This document shows, in pieces, positions 17,328-25,799 of a stretch of DNA of 32,351 nt. A program made the translations under genes and the position numbers. Each line of letters starts with the position of its first letter. The stretch's first letter is position 1. The stretch lies in the NCBI GenBank assembly GCA_029239875.1, contig JARBUD010000045.1, positions 1-32,351 of the forward strand, in the 5' to 3' direction. This DNA is from Xanthobacteraceae bacterium (lineage in GTDB: Bacteria; Pseudomonadota; Alphaproteobacteria; Rhizobiales; Xanthobacteraceae). The notes under the pieces were generated by a model. The model saw nothing but the letters and a program-made list of their open reading frames with translations, had not been told where the DNA came from and did not search any database.

Positions 17328-18443
17328 ATGCAAGGGCTCGAAACATTCTACGAGGTGATGCGGCGGCAGGGCATCACCCGCCGCTCATTCCTGAAATACT
17401 GCTCGCTCACCGCCGCGGCGCTGGGTCTGGGGCCGGAATTCGTGCCGCAGATCGCCCATGCCATGGAGACCAAGCCCCGCACGCCGGTGCTGTGGCTGCA
17501 TGGGCTGGAATGCACCTGCTGCTCGGAGAGCTTCATCCGCTCGGCCCATCCGCTGGCCAAGGATGTCGTTCTGTCGATGATCTCGCTCGACTACGACGAC
17601 ACGCTGATGGCCTCCGCCGGCCATCAGGCGGAAGCGATCCTCCACGAGGTGATGGAGAAGTACAAAGGCAATTACATCCTCGCGGTGGAGGGCAACCCGC
17701 CGTTGAACGAAGACGGCATGTTCTGCATCGTCGGCGGCAAGCCCTTCCTCGACCAGCTGCGCATGGTGGCGAAGGACGCCAAGGCGGTCATCTCCTGGGG
17801 CTCCTGCGCCTCGCATGGCTGCGTGCAGGCCGCCCGCCCGAACCCGACCCGCGCGACGCCGGTGCACGAGGTCATCACCGACAAGCCGATCATCAAGGTG
17901 CCCGGCTGCCCGCCCATCGCCGAGGTGATGACCGGCGTCATCACCTACATGCTGACCTTCGACCGCATTCCCGAGCTCGACCGGCAGGGCCGGCCGAAGA
18001 TGTTCTACTCCCAGCGCATCCACGACAAATGCTACCGCCGGCCGCATTTCGACGCCGGCCAGTTCGTCGAGGCCTTCGACGACGAGGGCGCGCGCAAGGG
18101 CTACTGCCTGTACAAGGTCGGCTGCAAGGGACCGACCACCTACAATGCCTGTTCCACCGTGCGCTGGAACGAGGGCACGTCCTTCCCGATCCAGGCCGGC
18201 CACGGCTGCATCGGCTGCTCGGAGGACGGCTTCTGGGACAAGGGCTCCTGGTATGCCCGCCTGTCCGACCTGCATGGCGTCGGTTTCGGCGTTGAATCGA
18301 ACGCCGACCGGGTGGGTCTCGCCGCCGCCGGCGTCGTCGGCGGCGCGGTGGCAGTACATGCCGCCGTCAGCGCGCTCAAGCGCGCCCAGCACAAGGGCGA
18401 TATCGGCTCCGGCGGTTCCAGCCACACGGGAGACGCGGCATGA
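17328..18443 (+). CDS. hupS: Uptake [NiFe] hydrogenase small subunit HupS (oxygen-tolerant type)
   Basis: A 371-residue electron-transfer subunit. A long twin-arginine signal (ITRRSFLK, Arg18/Arg19) ends near AHA45 and exports the folded HupSL dimer. The proximal-cluster motif is ECTCCSESF (Cys62, 64, 65), and a second block [11 protein letters not shown] supplies Cys160 and Cys165. The two extra cysteines (64 and 165) are those that create the [4Fe-3S] cluster of oxygen-tolerant group 1d enzymes such as HyaA and HoxK. A C-terminal hydrophobic segment ([20 protein letters not shown]) anchors it to the membrane. The start is ATG 17328, after GGAGGGAGG; an in-frame TTG at 17313 is rejected. Confidence 0.97.
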   Translation: MQGLETFYEVMRRQGITRRSFLKYCSLTAAALGLGPEFVPQIAHAMETKPRTPVLWLHGLECTCCSESFIRSAHPLAKDVVLSMISLDYDDTLMASAGHQAEAILHEVMEKYKGNYILAVEGNPPLNEDGMFCIVGGKPFLDQLRMVAKDAKAVISWGSCASHGCVQAARPNPTRATPVHEVITDKPIIKVPGCPPIAEVMTGVITYMLTFDRIPELDRQGRPKMFYSQRIHDKCYRRPHFDAGQFVEAFDDEGARKGYCLYKVGCKGPTTYNACSTVRWNEGTSFPIQAGHGCIGCSEDGFWDKGSWYARLSDLHGVGFGVESNADRVGLAAAGVVGGAVAVHAAVSALKRAQHKGDIGSGGSSHTGDAA

Positions 18444-20251
18444 CCATCCAGACGCCGAACGGCTTCAGCCTCGACACCACCGGCAAGCGCATCGTGGTCG
18501 ATCCGGTCACCCGCATCGAAGGCCACATGCGCTGCGAGGTGAACGTCGATTCCAACAACGTCATCCGCAACGCCGTCTCCACCGGCACGATGTGGCGCGG
18601 GCTCGAAGTCATCCTGAAGGGCCGCGATCCGCGCGATGCCTGGGCCTTCGTCGAGCGCATCTGCGGCGTGTGCACCGGCTGCCACGCGCTCGCCTCGGTG
18701 CGCGCGGTTGAAGACGCGCTCGACATCAAGATCCCCTACAACGCCCACCTGATCCGCGAGATCATGGCCAAGGTGCTGCAGTGGCACGACCATGTCGTGC
18801 ACTTCTATCACCTGCATGCGCTCGACTGGGTGAACCCGGTCAATGCGCTGAAGGCGGACCCGAAGGCGACCTCGCAGCTTCAGCAGATGGTCGGGCCGGA
18901 CCATCCGATGTCGAGCCCCGGCTATTTCCGCGACATCCAGAACCGGCTGAAGAAATTCGTCGAGAGCGGCCAGCTCGGCCTGTTCAAGAACGGCTACTGG
19001 GACAACCCGGCCTACAAGCTGCCGCCCGAGGCGGACCTGATGGCGGTGGCGCATTATCTGGAGGCGCTCGACTTCCAGAAGGAGATCGTCAAGGTCCACA
19101 CCGTGTTCGGCGGCAAGAACCCGCATCCGAACTACATGGTGGGCGGCGTGCCCTGCGCCATCAACATGGAAGGCAACATGTCGGCCGGCGCTCCCCTGAA
19201 CATGGAGCGGCTGAACTTCGTCCACCAGCGCCTGATCGAGGCCTACGAGTTCTCGAAGAATGTCTACGTCCCGGACGTCATCGCCATCGCCTCTTTCTAC
19301 AAGGACTGGCTGCATGGCGGCGGGCTCTCGGCCACCAACGTCATGGACTACGGCGACTACGAACTGGTGCCCGGCGACAAGAAGACGGACCAGCTTCCCG
19401 GCGGCGTGATCCTCAACGGCAATTGGGACGAGGTTCATCCCATCGACCCGCGTGATCCCGAGCAGGTTCAGGAGTTCGTGGCGCATAGCTGGTACAGCTA
19501 TGGCGACGAGACCAAGGGCCTGCATCCGTGGGACGGCATCACCGAGCCGAAGTTTCAGCTCGGCCCGAAGACGGTCGGCACCAAGACCGATATCCGCGAG
19601 CTCGACGAGGCGGCGAAATATTCGTGGATCAAGGCGCCGCGCTGGCGCGGCCATGCCGTCGAGGTTGGGCCGTTGTCGCGCTACATCCTCGCCTGGGGCC
19701 ACAACGTCACCTTCGTGCGGGACCAGATCACCGATGCGGTGGGACGGTTCAACTCGCTCGCCGGCACCAGCCTCACGCCGAAGCAGGCGCTGCCCTCCAC
19801 GATCGGGCGCACGCTCGCCCGCGCGCTGGAGGCGCACTACTGCGCCAAGATGATGCTGGACGATTTCGAGCGGCTGATCGGCAACATCAAGGCCGGCGAC
19901 AGCTCGACCGCCAATGTCGACAAATGGGATCCGGCGACCTGGCCGAAGGAGGCCAAGGGGGTGGGCACCGTGGCGGCGCCGCGCGGCGGCAATGCGCACT
20001 GGATCAAGATCAGGGACGGGCGCATCGAGAACTACCAGTGCGTGGTGCCCACCACCTGGAATGGCGGCCCGCGCGACCCGCAGGGCAATATCGGCGCCTT
20101 CGAGGCCTCGCTGATGAACACGCCGATGGAACGCCCGGAGGAGCCGGTCGAAATCCTGCGCACGCTGCATTCCTTCGATCCGTGCCTTGCCTGCTCGACG
20201 CACGTCATCGCGCCGGATGGCGAGGAGATGGCGCGCGTGACGGTGCGCTGA
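18440..20251 (+). CDS. hupL: Uptake [NiFe] hydrogenase large subunit HupL
   Basis: A 603-residue catalytic subunit that oxidises H2 at the periplasmic face. The active-site ligands are in [20 protein letters not shown] (Cys75, Cys78) and DPCLACSTH (Cys582, Cys585). The protein continues for 15 residues after His588 ([15 protein letters not shown]), the extension removed by HupD after nickel insertion. N-terminal [14 protein letters not shown] is the usual large-subunit signature. The ATG overlaps the hupS stop by 4 bases. It has no own export signal and travels with HupS. Confidence 0.97.
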   Translation: MTIQTPNGFSLDTTGKRIVVDPVTRIEGHMRCEVNVDSNNVIRNAVSTGTMWRGLEVILKGRDPRDAWAFVERICGVCTGCHALASVRAVEDALDIKIPYNAHLIREIMAKVLQWHDHVVHFYHLHALDWVNPVNALKADPKATSQLQQMVGPDHPMSSPGYFRDIQNRLKKFVESGQLGLFKNGYWDNPAYKLPPEADLMAVAHYLEALDFQKEIVKVHTVFGGKNPHPNYMVGGVPCAINMEGNMSAGAPLNMERLNFVHQRLIEAYEFSKNVYVPDVIAIASFYKDWLHGGGLSATNVMDYGDYELVPGDKKTDQLPGGVILNGNWDEVHPIDPRDPEQVQEFVAHSWYSYGDETKGLHPWDGITEPKFQLGPKTVGTKTDIRELDEAAKYSWIKAPRWRGHAVEVGPLSRYILAWGHNVTFVRDQITDAVGRFNSLAGTSLTPKQALPSTIGRTLARALEAHYCAKMMLDDFERLIGNIKAGDSSTANVDKWDPATWPKEAKGVGTVAAPRGGNAHWIKIRDGRIENYQCVVPTTWNGGPRDPQGNIGAFEASLMNTPMERPEEPVEILRTLHSFDPCLACSTHVIAPDGEEMARVTVR

Positions 20252-20263
20252 GGGGGATGAGAC

Positions 20264-20986
20264 ATGGCCAGCCTCGACCACACGCCGGCGGATATAGCCG
20301 CTGAGAAACCCAGCCGCGTCACCGCGGTCTATGTCTATGAAGCGCCGGTGCGCCTCTGGCACTGGACCAACGCGCTTTCCATCACCGTGCTCGCCGTCAC
20401 CGGCTATCTGATCGGCTCGCCCCTGCCGACCATGTCGGGCGAAGCGAGCACGCATTACGTGATGGGAACGATCCGCTTCCTGCACTTCGCTGCCGGCTAC
20501 GTCTTCGCCGTCGGCTTCATCTTCCGCATCTACTGGGCCTTTGTCGGCAACCACCACGCGCGGCAGCTCTTCGTGCTGCCCTTCTGGCGCCGCTCCTTCT
20601 GGAACGGGTTGATCGACGAGGCCAAGTGGTACCTGTTCCTGAAGAACCGGCCGAAGAAGTACATCGGCCACAACCCGCTCGCGCAGTTCGCCATGTTCTT
20701 CGCGATCGGCATCGGCTCGGTGTTCATGATCGTCACCGGCTTCGCGCTCTATTCGGAGGGCGCCGGTCCCGGCAGCTGGCAGGATCATCTGTTCGGCTGG
20801 GTGATCCCGCTGATGGGCGGCAGCATGGCGGTGCACACCTGGCACCATCTCGGCATGTGGGCGATCCTGATCTTCGTGATCATCCACGTCTACGCCGCCA
20901 TCCGCGAGGACATCATGTCCCGCCAGTCCATGGTGTCGACCATGATCTCCGGGATGCGAACCTTCAAGGATGACGACCCGGACTAG
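20264..20986 (+). CDS. hupC: Hydrogenase b-type cytochrome subunit HupC
   Basis: A 240-residue membrane cytochrome b that anchors HupSL and passes electrons to the quinone pool. It has four hydrophobic helices with haem-ligand-type histidines, seen in RLWHWTNALSITVLAVTGYL, RFLHFAAGYVFAVGFIFRIY and MAVHTWHHLGMWAILIFVII. The length matches HupC/HyaC. It starts 12 bases after hupL with GGGG upstream and is the last gene before two hairpins and a terminator. Confidence 0.95.
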   Translation: MASLDHTPADIAAEKPSRVTAVYVYEAPVRLWHWTNALSITVLAVTGYLIGSPLPTMSGEASTHYVMGTIRFLHFAAGYVFAVGFIFRIYWAFVGNHHARQLFVLPFWRRSFWNGLIDEAKWYLFLKNRPKKYIGHNPLAQFAMFFAIGIGSVFMIVTGFALYSEGAGPGSWQDHLFGWVIPLMGGSMAVHTWHHLGMWAILIFVIIHVYAAIREDIMSRQSMVSTMISGMRTFKDDDPD

Positions 20987-21021
20987 CTGCCGGGCGACGA
21001 GGTCCCGGTTTCGACCGGTGC

Positions 21022-21043
21022 CGGCCATGTGGGGACATGGCCG
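21022..21043 (+). repeat. Hairpin downstream of hupC
   Basis: CGGCCATGT (21022-21030) and ACATGGCCG (21035-21043) form a perfect 9-bp stem with a GGGG loop. It lies 35 bases after the hupC stop and only 4 bases before a second, T-tailed hairpin. It may protect the 3' end of the hupSLC message. Confidence 0.65.
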
Positions 21044-21047
21044 TATT

Positions 21048-21075
21048 GGGCGCGGCTTCGGCCGCGCCCATTTTT
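21048..21075 (+). terminator. Rho-independent terminator of hupSLC
   Basis: GGGCGCGGC (21048-21056) and GCCGCGCCC (21061-21069) form a perfect stem with a TTCG tetraloop, followed by A and TTTTT (21071-21075). A flanking T-A pair extends the stem to 10 bp. This is the clearest intrinsic terminator in the window and separates hupSLC from hupDFGHIJK. Confidence 0.88.
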
Positions 21076-21100
21076 ATGCGTCTGGACAGAATCCTTCCAT

Positions 21101-21121
21101 ATCGTCCAATAATTGGATGAT
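21101..21121. promoter_or_regulatory. Palindrome upstream of hupD (candidate HupR/HoxA enhancer)
   Basis: TCCAAT-A-ATTGGA (21105-21117) is a perfect 6-bp palindrome extended by ATC and GAT one base further out (21101-21103, 21119-21121). It is centred about 120 bases before the predicted hupD start site, comparable with the repeat upstream of hupS. A second perfect palindrome, TCATAA-T-TTATGA, lies at 21158-21170. Regulatory use is inferred. Confidence 0.45.
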
Positions 21122-21175
21122 AAGTTTGCAGCGCGGGCCGCACGCCTTTTGGCGATGTCATAATTTATGATGTTA

Positions 21176-21188
21176 TTTCAATGAATTA
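21176..21188 (+). promoter_or_regulatory. Probable IHF site upstream of hupD
   Basis: TTTCAATGAATTA matches WATCAANNNNTTR with one mismatch. It ends 16 bases before the sigma-54-like element, close to the 18 bases at hupS. Confidence 0.45.
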
Positions 21189-21204
21189 CGAATTTTCGGC
21201 GATT

Positions 21205-21220
21205 TGGCACAGGACTTGAT
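21205..21220 (+). promoter_or_regulatory. Sigma-54-like promoter of hupD operon (imperfect -12)
   Basis: TGGCACAGGACTTGAT has a perfect -24 element and correct spacing, but the -12 element reads TTGAT instead of TTGCT/TTGCA. With the IHF-like site and palindromes upstream it repeats the layout of the hupS promoter. The predicted start is near 21231, about 73 bases before hupD. The missing C at -12 may weaken it. Confidence 0.55.
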
Positions 21221-21303
21221 TTAAGAAACATTCGAAACAGAGCGGCAGCAGACCGCTCAGTGAATGGACGCCTAGGGAAAACGCACCGGGGGGAGGACGT
21301 CGC

Positions 21304-21915
21304 ATGGGCGACGAACGCATTCTTGTGCTCGGCATCGGCAACATATTGTGGGCGGACGAGGGCTTCGGCGTCCGCGTCGTCGAGGAGCTGCATGCGCGCT
21401 ACGAGCTGCCCGAGCACGTCACCGCGCTCGATGGCGGCACGCAGGGCCTCTATCTGCTGCCCTATCTGGAAGAGGCCGATGCTGTCATCATCGTCGATGC
21501 CATCGACTACGGCCTGCCGCCCGCCACGCTGAAGCAGCTCCGCGACGACGAGGTGCCGGCCGTGCTCGGCACCCGCAAGGTGAGCCTGCACCAGACCGGC
21601 TTCCAGGAAGTGCTGGCCCTGCTCAGGTTCCGCGGCTGCGCACCGGAACGGCTGCGCCTCGTGGGCGTCCAGCCCGAACGGCTCGACGACTATGGCGGCG
21701 GCCTCACCCCCGCCATTGCCGCGCAGGTGGAGCCCGCGCTCGCCATGGTGCTCGATCTGCTCGCCGGCGAGTTCGGCATCGTGGCGACGCCGCGCCGTTC
21801 CGCGGAGGGCTTCACGCCGCCCGCCGTCAGCCGCGAGGAATACGAGGCGGGCCGGCCGGCTGCGGAGGACGCCTGTCGCATCGGCGACGGCCGCGTTCTC
21901 GCCGGCTGGCGCTAG
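21304..21915 (+). CDS. hupD: Hydrogenase maturation endopeptidase HupD
   Basis: A 203-residue protease that cuts the HupL tail after His588 once nickel is in place. The N-terminal fold GIGNILWADEGFGVRVVEEL is diagnostic. The nickel-contacting residues of the HybD family are conserved as Glu19, Asp65 (IIVDAIDYG) and His96 (KVSLHQTGF), with the same spacing as Glu16/Asp62/His93. A GGGGGGAGG ribosome-binding site precedes ATG 21304. It opens the second hup transcription unit. Confidence 0.95.
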   Translation: MGDERILVLGIGNILWADEGFGVRVVEELHARYELPEHVTALDGGTQGLYLLPYLEEADAVIIVDAIDYGLPPATLKQLRDDEVPAVLGTRKVSLHQTGFQEVLALLRFRGCAPERLRLVGVQPERLDDYGGGLTPAIAAQVEPALAMVLDLLAGEFGIVATPRRSAEGFTPPAVSREEYEAGRPAAEDACRIGDGRVLAGWR

Positions 21916-21925
21916 GAGCGCGGCC

Positions 21926-22255
21926 ATGTGCCTGGGCATCCCGATGGAGATCATCAGCATGGACGGCCTCGCCGCGCGGTGCCGGGCGGGAGGGGAGGTT
22001 CACCTCGTCGACCTGTCGCTGCTGCCGGAGGCGCAGCCCGGCGACCATGTCCTCACCTTCCTCGGGACCGGCCGGCGGCTGCTCGACGCGCAGGAGGCCC
22101 GCCTCATCGCGCAGGCCCTCGATGCGGTCGCGGCAGCGATGAACGGGCAGGCCGCCGACATCGAGCATGCCTTTGCCGACCTGATCGGGCGTGAGCCGAC
22201 CTTGCCGGCTCACCTTGCCCCGCTCCTTCCATCACGCTCGGAGCCCGAAGCATGA
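21926..22255 (+). CDS. hupF: HypC-family hydrogenase chaperone HupF
   Basis: A 109-residue HypC/HupF protein that starts with the defining MCLGIP motif, whose Cys2 contacts the iron centre or the large-subunit precursor. In Rhizobium leguminosarum HupF stabilises HupL during synthesis at higher oxygen. The C-terminal part is longer than in many HypC proteins, and the position directly after hupD and before hupG supports HupF rather than HypC; the true hypC lies at 28192. It overlaps hupG by 4 bases. Confidence 0.92.
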   Translation: MCLGIPMEIISMDGLAARCRAGGEVHLVDLSLLPEAQPGDHVLTFLGTGRRLLDAQEARLIAQALDAVAAAMNGQAADIEHAFADLIGREPTLPAHLAPLLPSRSEPEA

Positions 22256-22650
22256 CATCCGAAACGCTCCACCCGCTGGTGGCCCGGCTGACCAGCGCGC
22301 ATGGCTTTCCCTATCTCGACAGCGAGGAAGCCGCCGTCGCCGGGCTGCCGCCGGGCGACAGCCTGCTGTTCCTGCCCGCCCACGGCAAGGCGCACATGGA
22401 GACGCCGGACATCGCCGTGGTGCTACCGGAGCTCGTCGGCGTGCTCGGCGGGGGCTCCACGATAGGCGGCGCCGTGGCGGGCCCGGCCTATGAGAAGCGG
22501 CTACGCGAACAGCTCGGCATCGCCTTGCCCGCCATCGTGGTTATGCGCGGCGGCCGCCCGCTCGGCTCGCTGTCGCGCATGCGCGATTGGGACGAGTTCA
22601 TCGAGCGCCTGTCCGCCGTCATCGCCGGCCCCGCCGCCACCAGCCATTGA
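22252..22650 (+). CDS. hupG: Hydrogenase accessory protein HupG (HyaE-like)
   Basis: A 132-residue HupG/HyaE-family protein with a thioredoxin-like fold. These proteins bind the Tat signal of the small subunit as proofreading chaperones. Recognition rests on the fold pattern (DSLLFLPAHGKAHMETPDIA, then ELVGVLGG and IVVMRGGRPLGSLSRMRDWD), the length, and the conserved place between hupF and hupH. No CXXC pair is present, as expected for this family. Confidence 0.88.
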   Translation: MTSETLHPLVARLTSAHGFPYLDSEEAAVAGLPPGDSLLFLPAHGKAHMETPDIAVVLPELVGVLGGGSTIGGAVAGPAYEKRLREQLGIALPAIVVMRGGRPLGSLSRMRDWDEFIERLSAVIAGPAATSH

Positions 22651-22658
22651 GGCGCATC

Positions 22659-23531
22659 ATGTCGTCGATCCCTTTCGCCACCGTCCCGCCGATCGGATAC
22701 GGCCCCGGCACCCAGCCGGACGAGGACGCGGATGGCCTTGCCTATCTCGCCATGCCGTCCGGCATGCGGATCTACGAGCCGCATCTGCCGGAGATCGACG
22801 ATCCCGCGCGCTTCGAGCCCGCCTTCGCCGCGCTGGAGGCGATCCGCGCGGCGCTGGAGGCGTGGACCGCGCAGGGCTCGACCTCCGTCGCGCTGGGCCA
22901 GCTGGACGCCGCGAACCGGGCGCTTCTCGACGAGACCCTCGGCGAAGGCGAAGTGGCCATCGTGGTCGAGGCGCCGGGCGAGCGCGTGGAGATCCAGGAA
23001 GCGACCTGCGCTGGGGTGTGGCGCGTGCGCGGAACCTCGACGGCGGCGGGCAGGGCGCCCGTCCTGCGCGAGCGCATCGAGATCGCCGCCTTTCCGCGCG
23101 GGGCGCTGGTGCGCGCCTTTCCGCGCGAATGGCCGGTCGACCTCGACTATGCGAGCAAGCCGAGGCCGGGCGTGGTCAACGCACCCGCCATCCTCACCGA
23201 GATCGTGCACAAGAGCCGCGAGCACCGGCCCGGCATGATGCCGCATGTGGTCAATCTCAGCCTGCTGCCGCACACGCCGGACGATCTCGGCCTGATCGAG
23301 GCCTGCCTGGGGCGCGGCGGCATCACCATCCTGTCGCGCGGCTACGGCAATTGCCGCATCGACGCCACCGCGACCGCCGGGGTCTGGCGGGTGCGCTACT
23401 ACAATTCCGCCGATACGCTGATCCTCGACACCTTCGAGGTTACGGACGTACCGGAGGTCGCCTGCGCCGCACCGGAGGACATCGCCGATTCCGCGATCCG
23501 CCTCGCCGATATTCTCGCCGCGCTGCGCTAG
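22659..23531 (+). CDS. hupH: Hydrogenase expression/formation protein HupH (HyaF-like)
   Basis: A 290-residue HupH/HyaF protein needed for small-subunit maturation. The start at ATG 22659 is 8 bases after the hupG stop; an in-frame extension upstream overlaps hupG and is rejected. Signatures include the N-terminal PPIGYGPGTQPDEDADGLAY, the central HVVNLSLLPHTPDDLGLIEA, and the C-terminal block GYGNCRIDATATAGVWRVRY with YYNSADTLILDTFEV. The length matches the family. Confidence 0.93.
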   Translation: MSSIPFATVPPIGYGPGTQPDEDADGLAYLAMPSGMRIYEPHLPEIDDPARFEPAFAALEAIRAALEAWTAQGSTSVALGQLDAANRALLDETLGEGEVAIVVEAPGERVEIQEATCAGVWRVRGTSTAAGRAPVLRERIEIAAFPRGALVRAFPREWPVDLDYASKPRPGVVNAPAILTEIVHKSREHRPGMMPHVVNLSLLPHTPDDLGLIEACLGRGGITILSRGYGNCRIDATATAGVWRVRYYNSADTLILDTFEVTDVPEVACAAPEDIADSAIRLADILAALR

Positions 23532-23540
23532 GAGCCGATC

Positions 23541-24473
23541 ATGCTGACCAAGCGCTTCGAAGGCTCCTTCCTCGGCGACACCGCCCGCCTCGCGCCCGGC
23601 TCCGTGCTCGAATGCAAGATCTGCTGGCATGTCTACGATCCGGCGGAGGGGTGCGACGACTGGCAGGTGCCTGCCGGCACCGCGTTCGCGGATTTGCCCG
23701 AGGACTGGCGCTGCCCGAAATGCGACGGCGCGCGCGACCAGTTCATGGTGATCGACCATGACGGCGAAGCGCTTCCCGCGCCGCAGGCCTCGCCTCTCGC
23801 GGTCTCGCCCCTCGCGGTCTCGCCCCTCGCAGCCCCGACGGAGCGGAGTGGCGGGGAGCAGCTTCTGGCCGCGCTGGCCGCCGATCTGCCGAGGCGCTTC
23901 GAGGCGGCGTTCAAGGAAATCCATGTCGGCCAGATGCGCGGCGTCCCGCTGCTCAACGAGACGCTGGAGGTGAAGGCCGTCGGCTTCCATGCCCATGAGG
24001 GCCGTGTGCTCGGCATCCTCATCACCCCGTGGTTCATGAACATCGTGCTGGCGCCCGGGCCGGAGGAGGACTGGTCGGCGGTGGTGCCGGGAGCGAAGGA
24101 GTTCATCGCCTTTCCTTCGGGCCATTACGAATTCGTCGGCGCGAACCGGCCCGAGACCGGTCCCTACAAGGCGTGCTCGCTGTTCTCGCCGATGTTCGAC
24201 TTCACCTCGATGCTGCAGGCGACCGAGACCGCCCGTGCCGCGCTCGCCGCGCTGTTCGATCCGGCCATCCGCGAGGAAGGCGATCGCTCCGGCGAGATAC
24301 GCCGGACGCGGGAACAGGCCGAGCGCAGTACGCCGGAGCTAGCGGAGTCCGGAGTCGGGGAGGGAAGCCCCGACGCCTCGGGCAAGCCCGAAGCGCCGAC
24401 GCGGCGCGCGCTGATCTTCGGTGCCGGGCTCGCTTCCGACGGTACCGCGTCGCGGGAGGCGGCCGGGTCATGA
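23541..24473 (+). CDS. hupIJ: Fused rubredoxin-HupJ protein (HupI-HupJ fusion)
   Basis: A 310-residue fusion of two hydrogenase accessory functions that are separate genes in Rhizobium leguminosarum. Residues about 20-70 are a rubredoxin with Cys25/Cys28 (CKICWHVYDP) and Cys58/Cys61 (CPKCDG), thought to act in iron-sulfur assembly of HupS. A proline/alanine-rich linker (about 75-100) contains SPLAV repeats. Residues about 105-250 match HupJ/HybE, including GVPLLNETLEVKAVGF, ITPWFMNIVLAPGP and FPSGHYEFVGANRPETGPYK. A low-complexity tail of about 55 residues follows. Downstream it overlaps hupK by 4 bases. Confidence 0.92.
   Translation: MLTKRFEGSFLGDTARLAPGSVLECKICWHVYDPAEGCDDWQVPAGTAFADLPEDWRCPKCDGARDQFMVIDHDGEALPAPQASPLAVSPLAVSPLAAPTERSGGEQLLAALAADLPRRFEAAFKEIHVGQMRGVPLLNETLEVKAVGFHAHEGRVLGILITPWFMNIVLAPGPEEDWSAVVPGAKEFIAFPSGHYEFVGANRPETGPYKACSLFSPMFDFTSMLQATETARAALAALFDPAIREEGDRSGEIRRTREQAERSTPELAESGVGEGSPDASGKPEAPTRRALIFGAGLASDGTASREAAGS
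23796..23832 (+). repeat. Tandem 15-bp repeat in the HupIJ linker
   Basis: The unit CTCGCGGTCTCGCCC occurs at 23796-23810 and 23811-23825, followed by a partial copy at 23826-23832. It encodes the repeated residues of the linker between the rubredoxin and HupJ domains. Being a multiple of 3 it can vary in copy number without breaking the frame. Confidence 0.85.
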
Positions 24474-25465
24474 TCGGGACGCTCGATATCGCGCTGGATG
24501 CCGACCAGGCGCACCCAGCCTGGCGCGTGACGACCGCCGGGCGAGCGGATGCCGCCGGCTGGCTCGTCGGCCGCCGCGCGGAGGAGGCGGCACTGCTGAT
24601 ACCGCGCGTCTTCAATCTCTGCGCCAGCGCCCATGCCGAGGCGGCACGCGGGGCGCTCGGCCTGTCGTCCGGCGATGTCGAGGGCGGTGCGCTGTCCCGG
24701 CAGGAACGGCTGCGCGACCATGCGGTGGCCGTTCTCTGCGACTGGCCGGCAATGCTCGACGGCGCCCCGGATCGCGACGCATTGAAAGGCCTCGCAGGGG
24801 GCTCGGCCGATGCGATGGGCGCGCTTCGCTCGCGCCTGCTCGGCATCGAGATCGACCTTGCCGGCGGTACGGCGCGCACGCTCGACCGATGGCTGGGCGG
24901 CGGCGCGAGCGTCACCGCCCGCCTGCTGGCCCAACTGCGCGCCACGCTCGATCCTGCCTGGGGCCGGGCCGAACTGCCCACGCCAGAACTGGCAGAGGTG
25001 GTCGCGGCGCTCGCGGCGGGCGCCCCGACCGTGCCACGCGAGACCACGGCCGCCGACCGATGGCGGGGCACGCCGATGCTCGCCGAGCTGGTGGCGCGCG
25101 AGGGCATGAGCTTGTTCGTGCGCATGCTGGCCCGCCTGCTCGACCTGCTGGCCTGCGTCGACGCCGGCCGCGCCTCTCCCGGAGACCATCCGCGCTCGCC
25201 CGGAGCGGGCATAGGCCTTGCCCGTGCCGCCCGCGGCCTGCTTGCCCACCGCGCCCGCGTCGTCGGCGGCATCGTCACGGACTACCGCATCCTCTCGCCG
25301 AGCGCCTGGAATCTGGCGGAAGGCGGCCTGCTCGGGCGTATGCTCGCCGCCTTGCCGATGGGAGCGCAGACGCCGATGCTGGCACGCCTCGCCGTCTCCT
25401 GCGTCAATCCCTGCGTGCCGGTGAGGCTGCGCTTCGGCGCCATGGAGGAGGCCCGCCATGCATGA
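24470..25465 (+). CDS. hupK: Hydrogenase accessory protein HupK
   Basis: A 331-residue HupK protein, regarded as a degenerate large-subunit-like scaffold for NiFe-cofactor assembly with HypC. The vestigial ligand regions are visible: [20 protein letters not shown] in place of RICGxC...SH, and [13 protein letters not shown] at the C-terminus in place of DPCxxC. The stretch [20 protein letters not shown] matches the large-subunit block before the C-terminal motif. The start ATG at 24470 overlaps the hupIJ stop; the long in-frame extension upstream is antisense-free overlap with hupIJ and is rejected. It overlaps hypA by 8 bases. Confidence 0.9.
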   Translation: MIGTLDIALDADQAHPAWRVTTAGRADAAGWLVGRRAEEAALLIPRVFNLCASAHAEAARGALGLSSGDVEGGALSRQERLRDHAVAVLCDWPAMLDGAPDRDALKGLAGGSADAMGALRSRLLGIEIDLAGGTARTLDRWLGGGASVTARLLAQLRATLDPAWGRAELPTPELAEVVAALAAGAPTVPRETTAADRWRGTPMLAELVAREGMSLFVRMLARLLDLLACVDAGRASPGDHPRSPGAGIGLARAARGLLAHRARVVGGIVTDYRILSPSAWNLAEGGLLGRMLAALPMGAQTPMLARLAVSCVNPCVPVRLRFGAMEEARHA

Positions 25466-25799
25466 GATGGCGCTGTGCGAAAGCTTGCTGGATTCGTTGC
25501 GCGACGCCGCCCGCGACCACGGCTTCGCCAGGGTCACCAAGGTGCGGCTGGCGGTTGGCGCGTTCGCGGGCGTGGAGATCGAGGCGCTGCGCTTTGGCTT
25601 CGACGTGGTGATGCGTGGCTCGCTGGCCGAGAGCGCGGAACTGGAAATCCTCAGTGAGCCCGGCACCGCCTGGTGCTTCGACTGCGGCGCGACGGTGGGC
25701 CTGGCCGACCGCCTGTCACCCTGTCCCGACTGCGGAGGGGAGAGGCTGCGGCCGAATGGCGGCACCGACATGCGGATCAAGGATCTGGAGGTGGTTTGA
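25458..25799 (+). CDS. hypA: Nickel-insertion zinc protein HypA
   Basis: A 113-residue metallochaperone that works with HypB to insert nickel into HupL. The N-terminal [10 protein letters not shown] has the conserved His2 nickel ligand. A structural zinc site is formed by Cys73/Cys76 (CFDCG) and Cys89/Cys92 (CPDCGG). The length is standard. It overlaps hupK upstream and shares a single base with the hypB start (TGATG). Confidence 0.96.
   Translation: MHEMALCESLLDSLRDAARDHGFARVTKVRLAVGAFAGVEIEALRFGFDVVMRGSLAESAELEILSEPGTAWCFDCGATVGLADRLSPCPDCGGERLRPNGGTDMRIKDLEVV

Noticed and set aside
18140..21028. A 962-codon open frame on the minus strand opposite hupS-hupL-hupC
   Set aside because: It is antisense to strongly recognised genes and has a low-complexity Arg/His/Asp/Val-rich composition typical of GC-rich shadow frames, with no domain recognisable.
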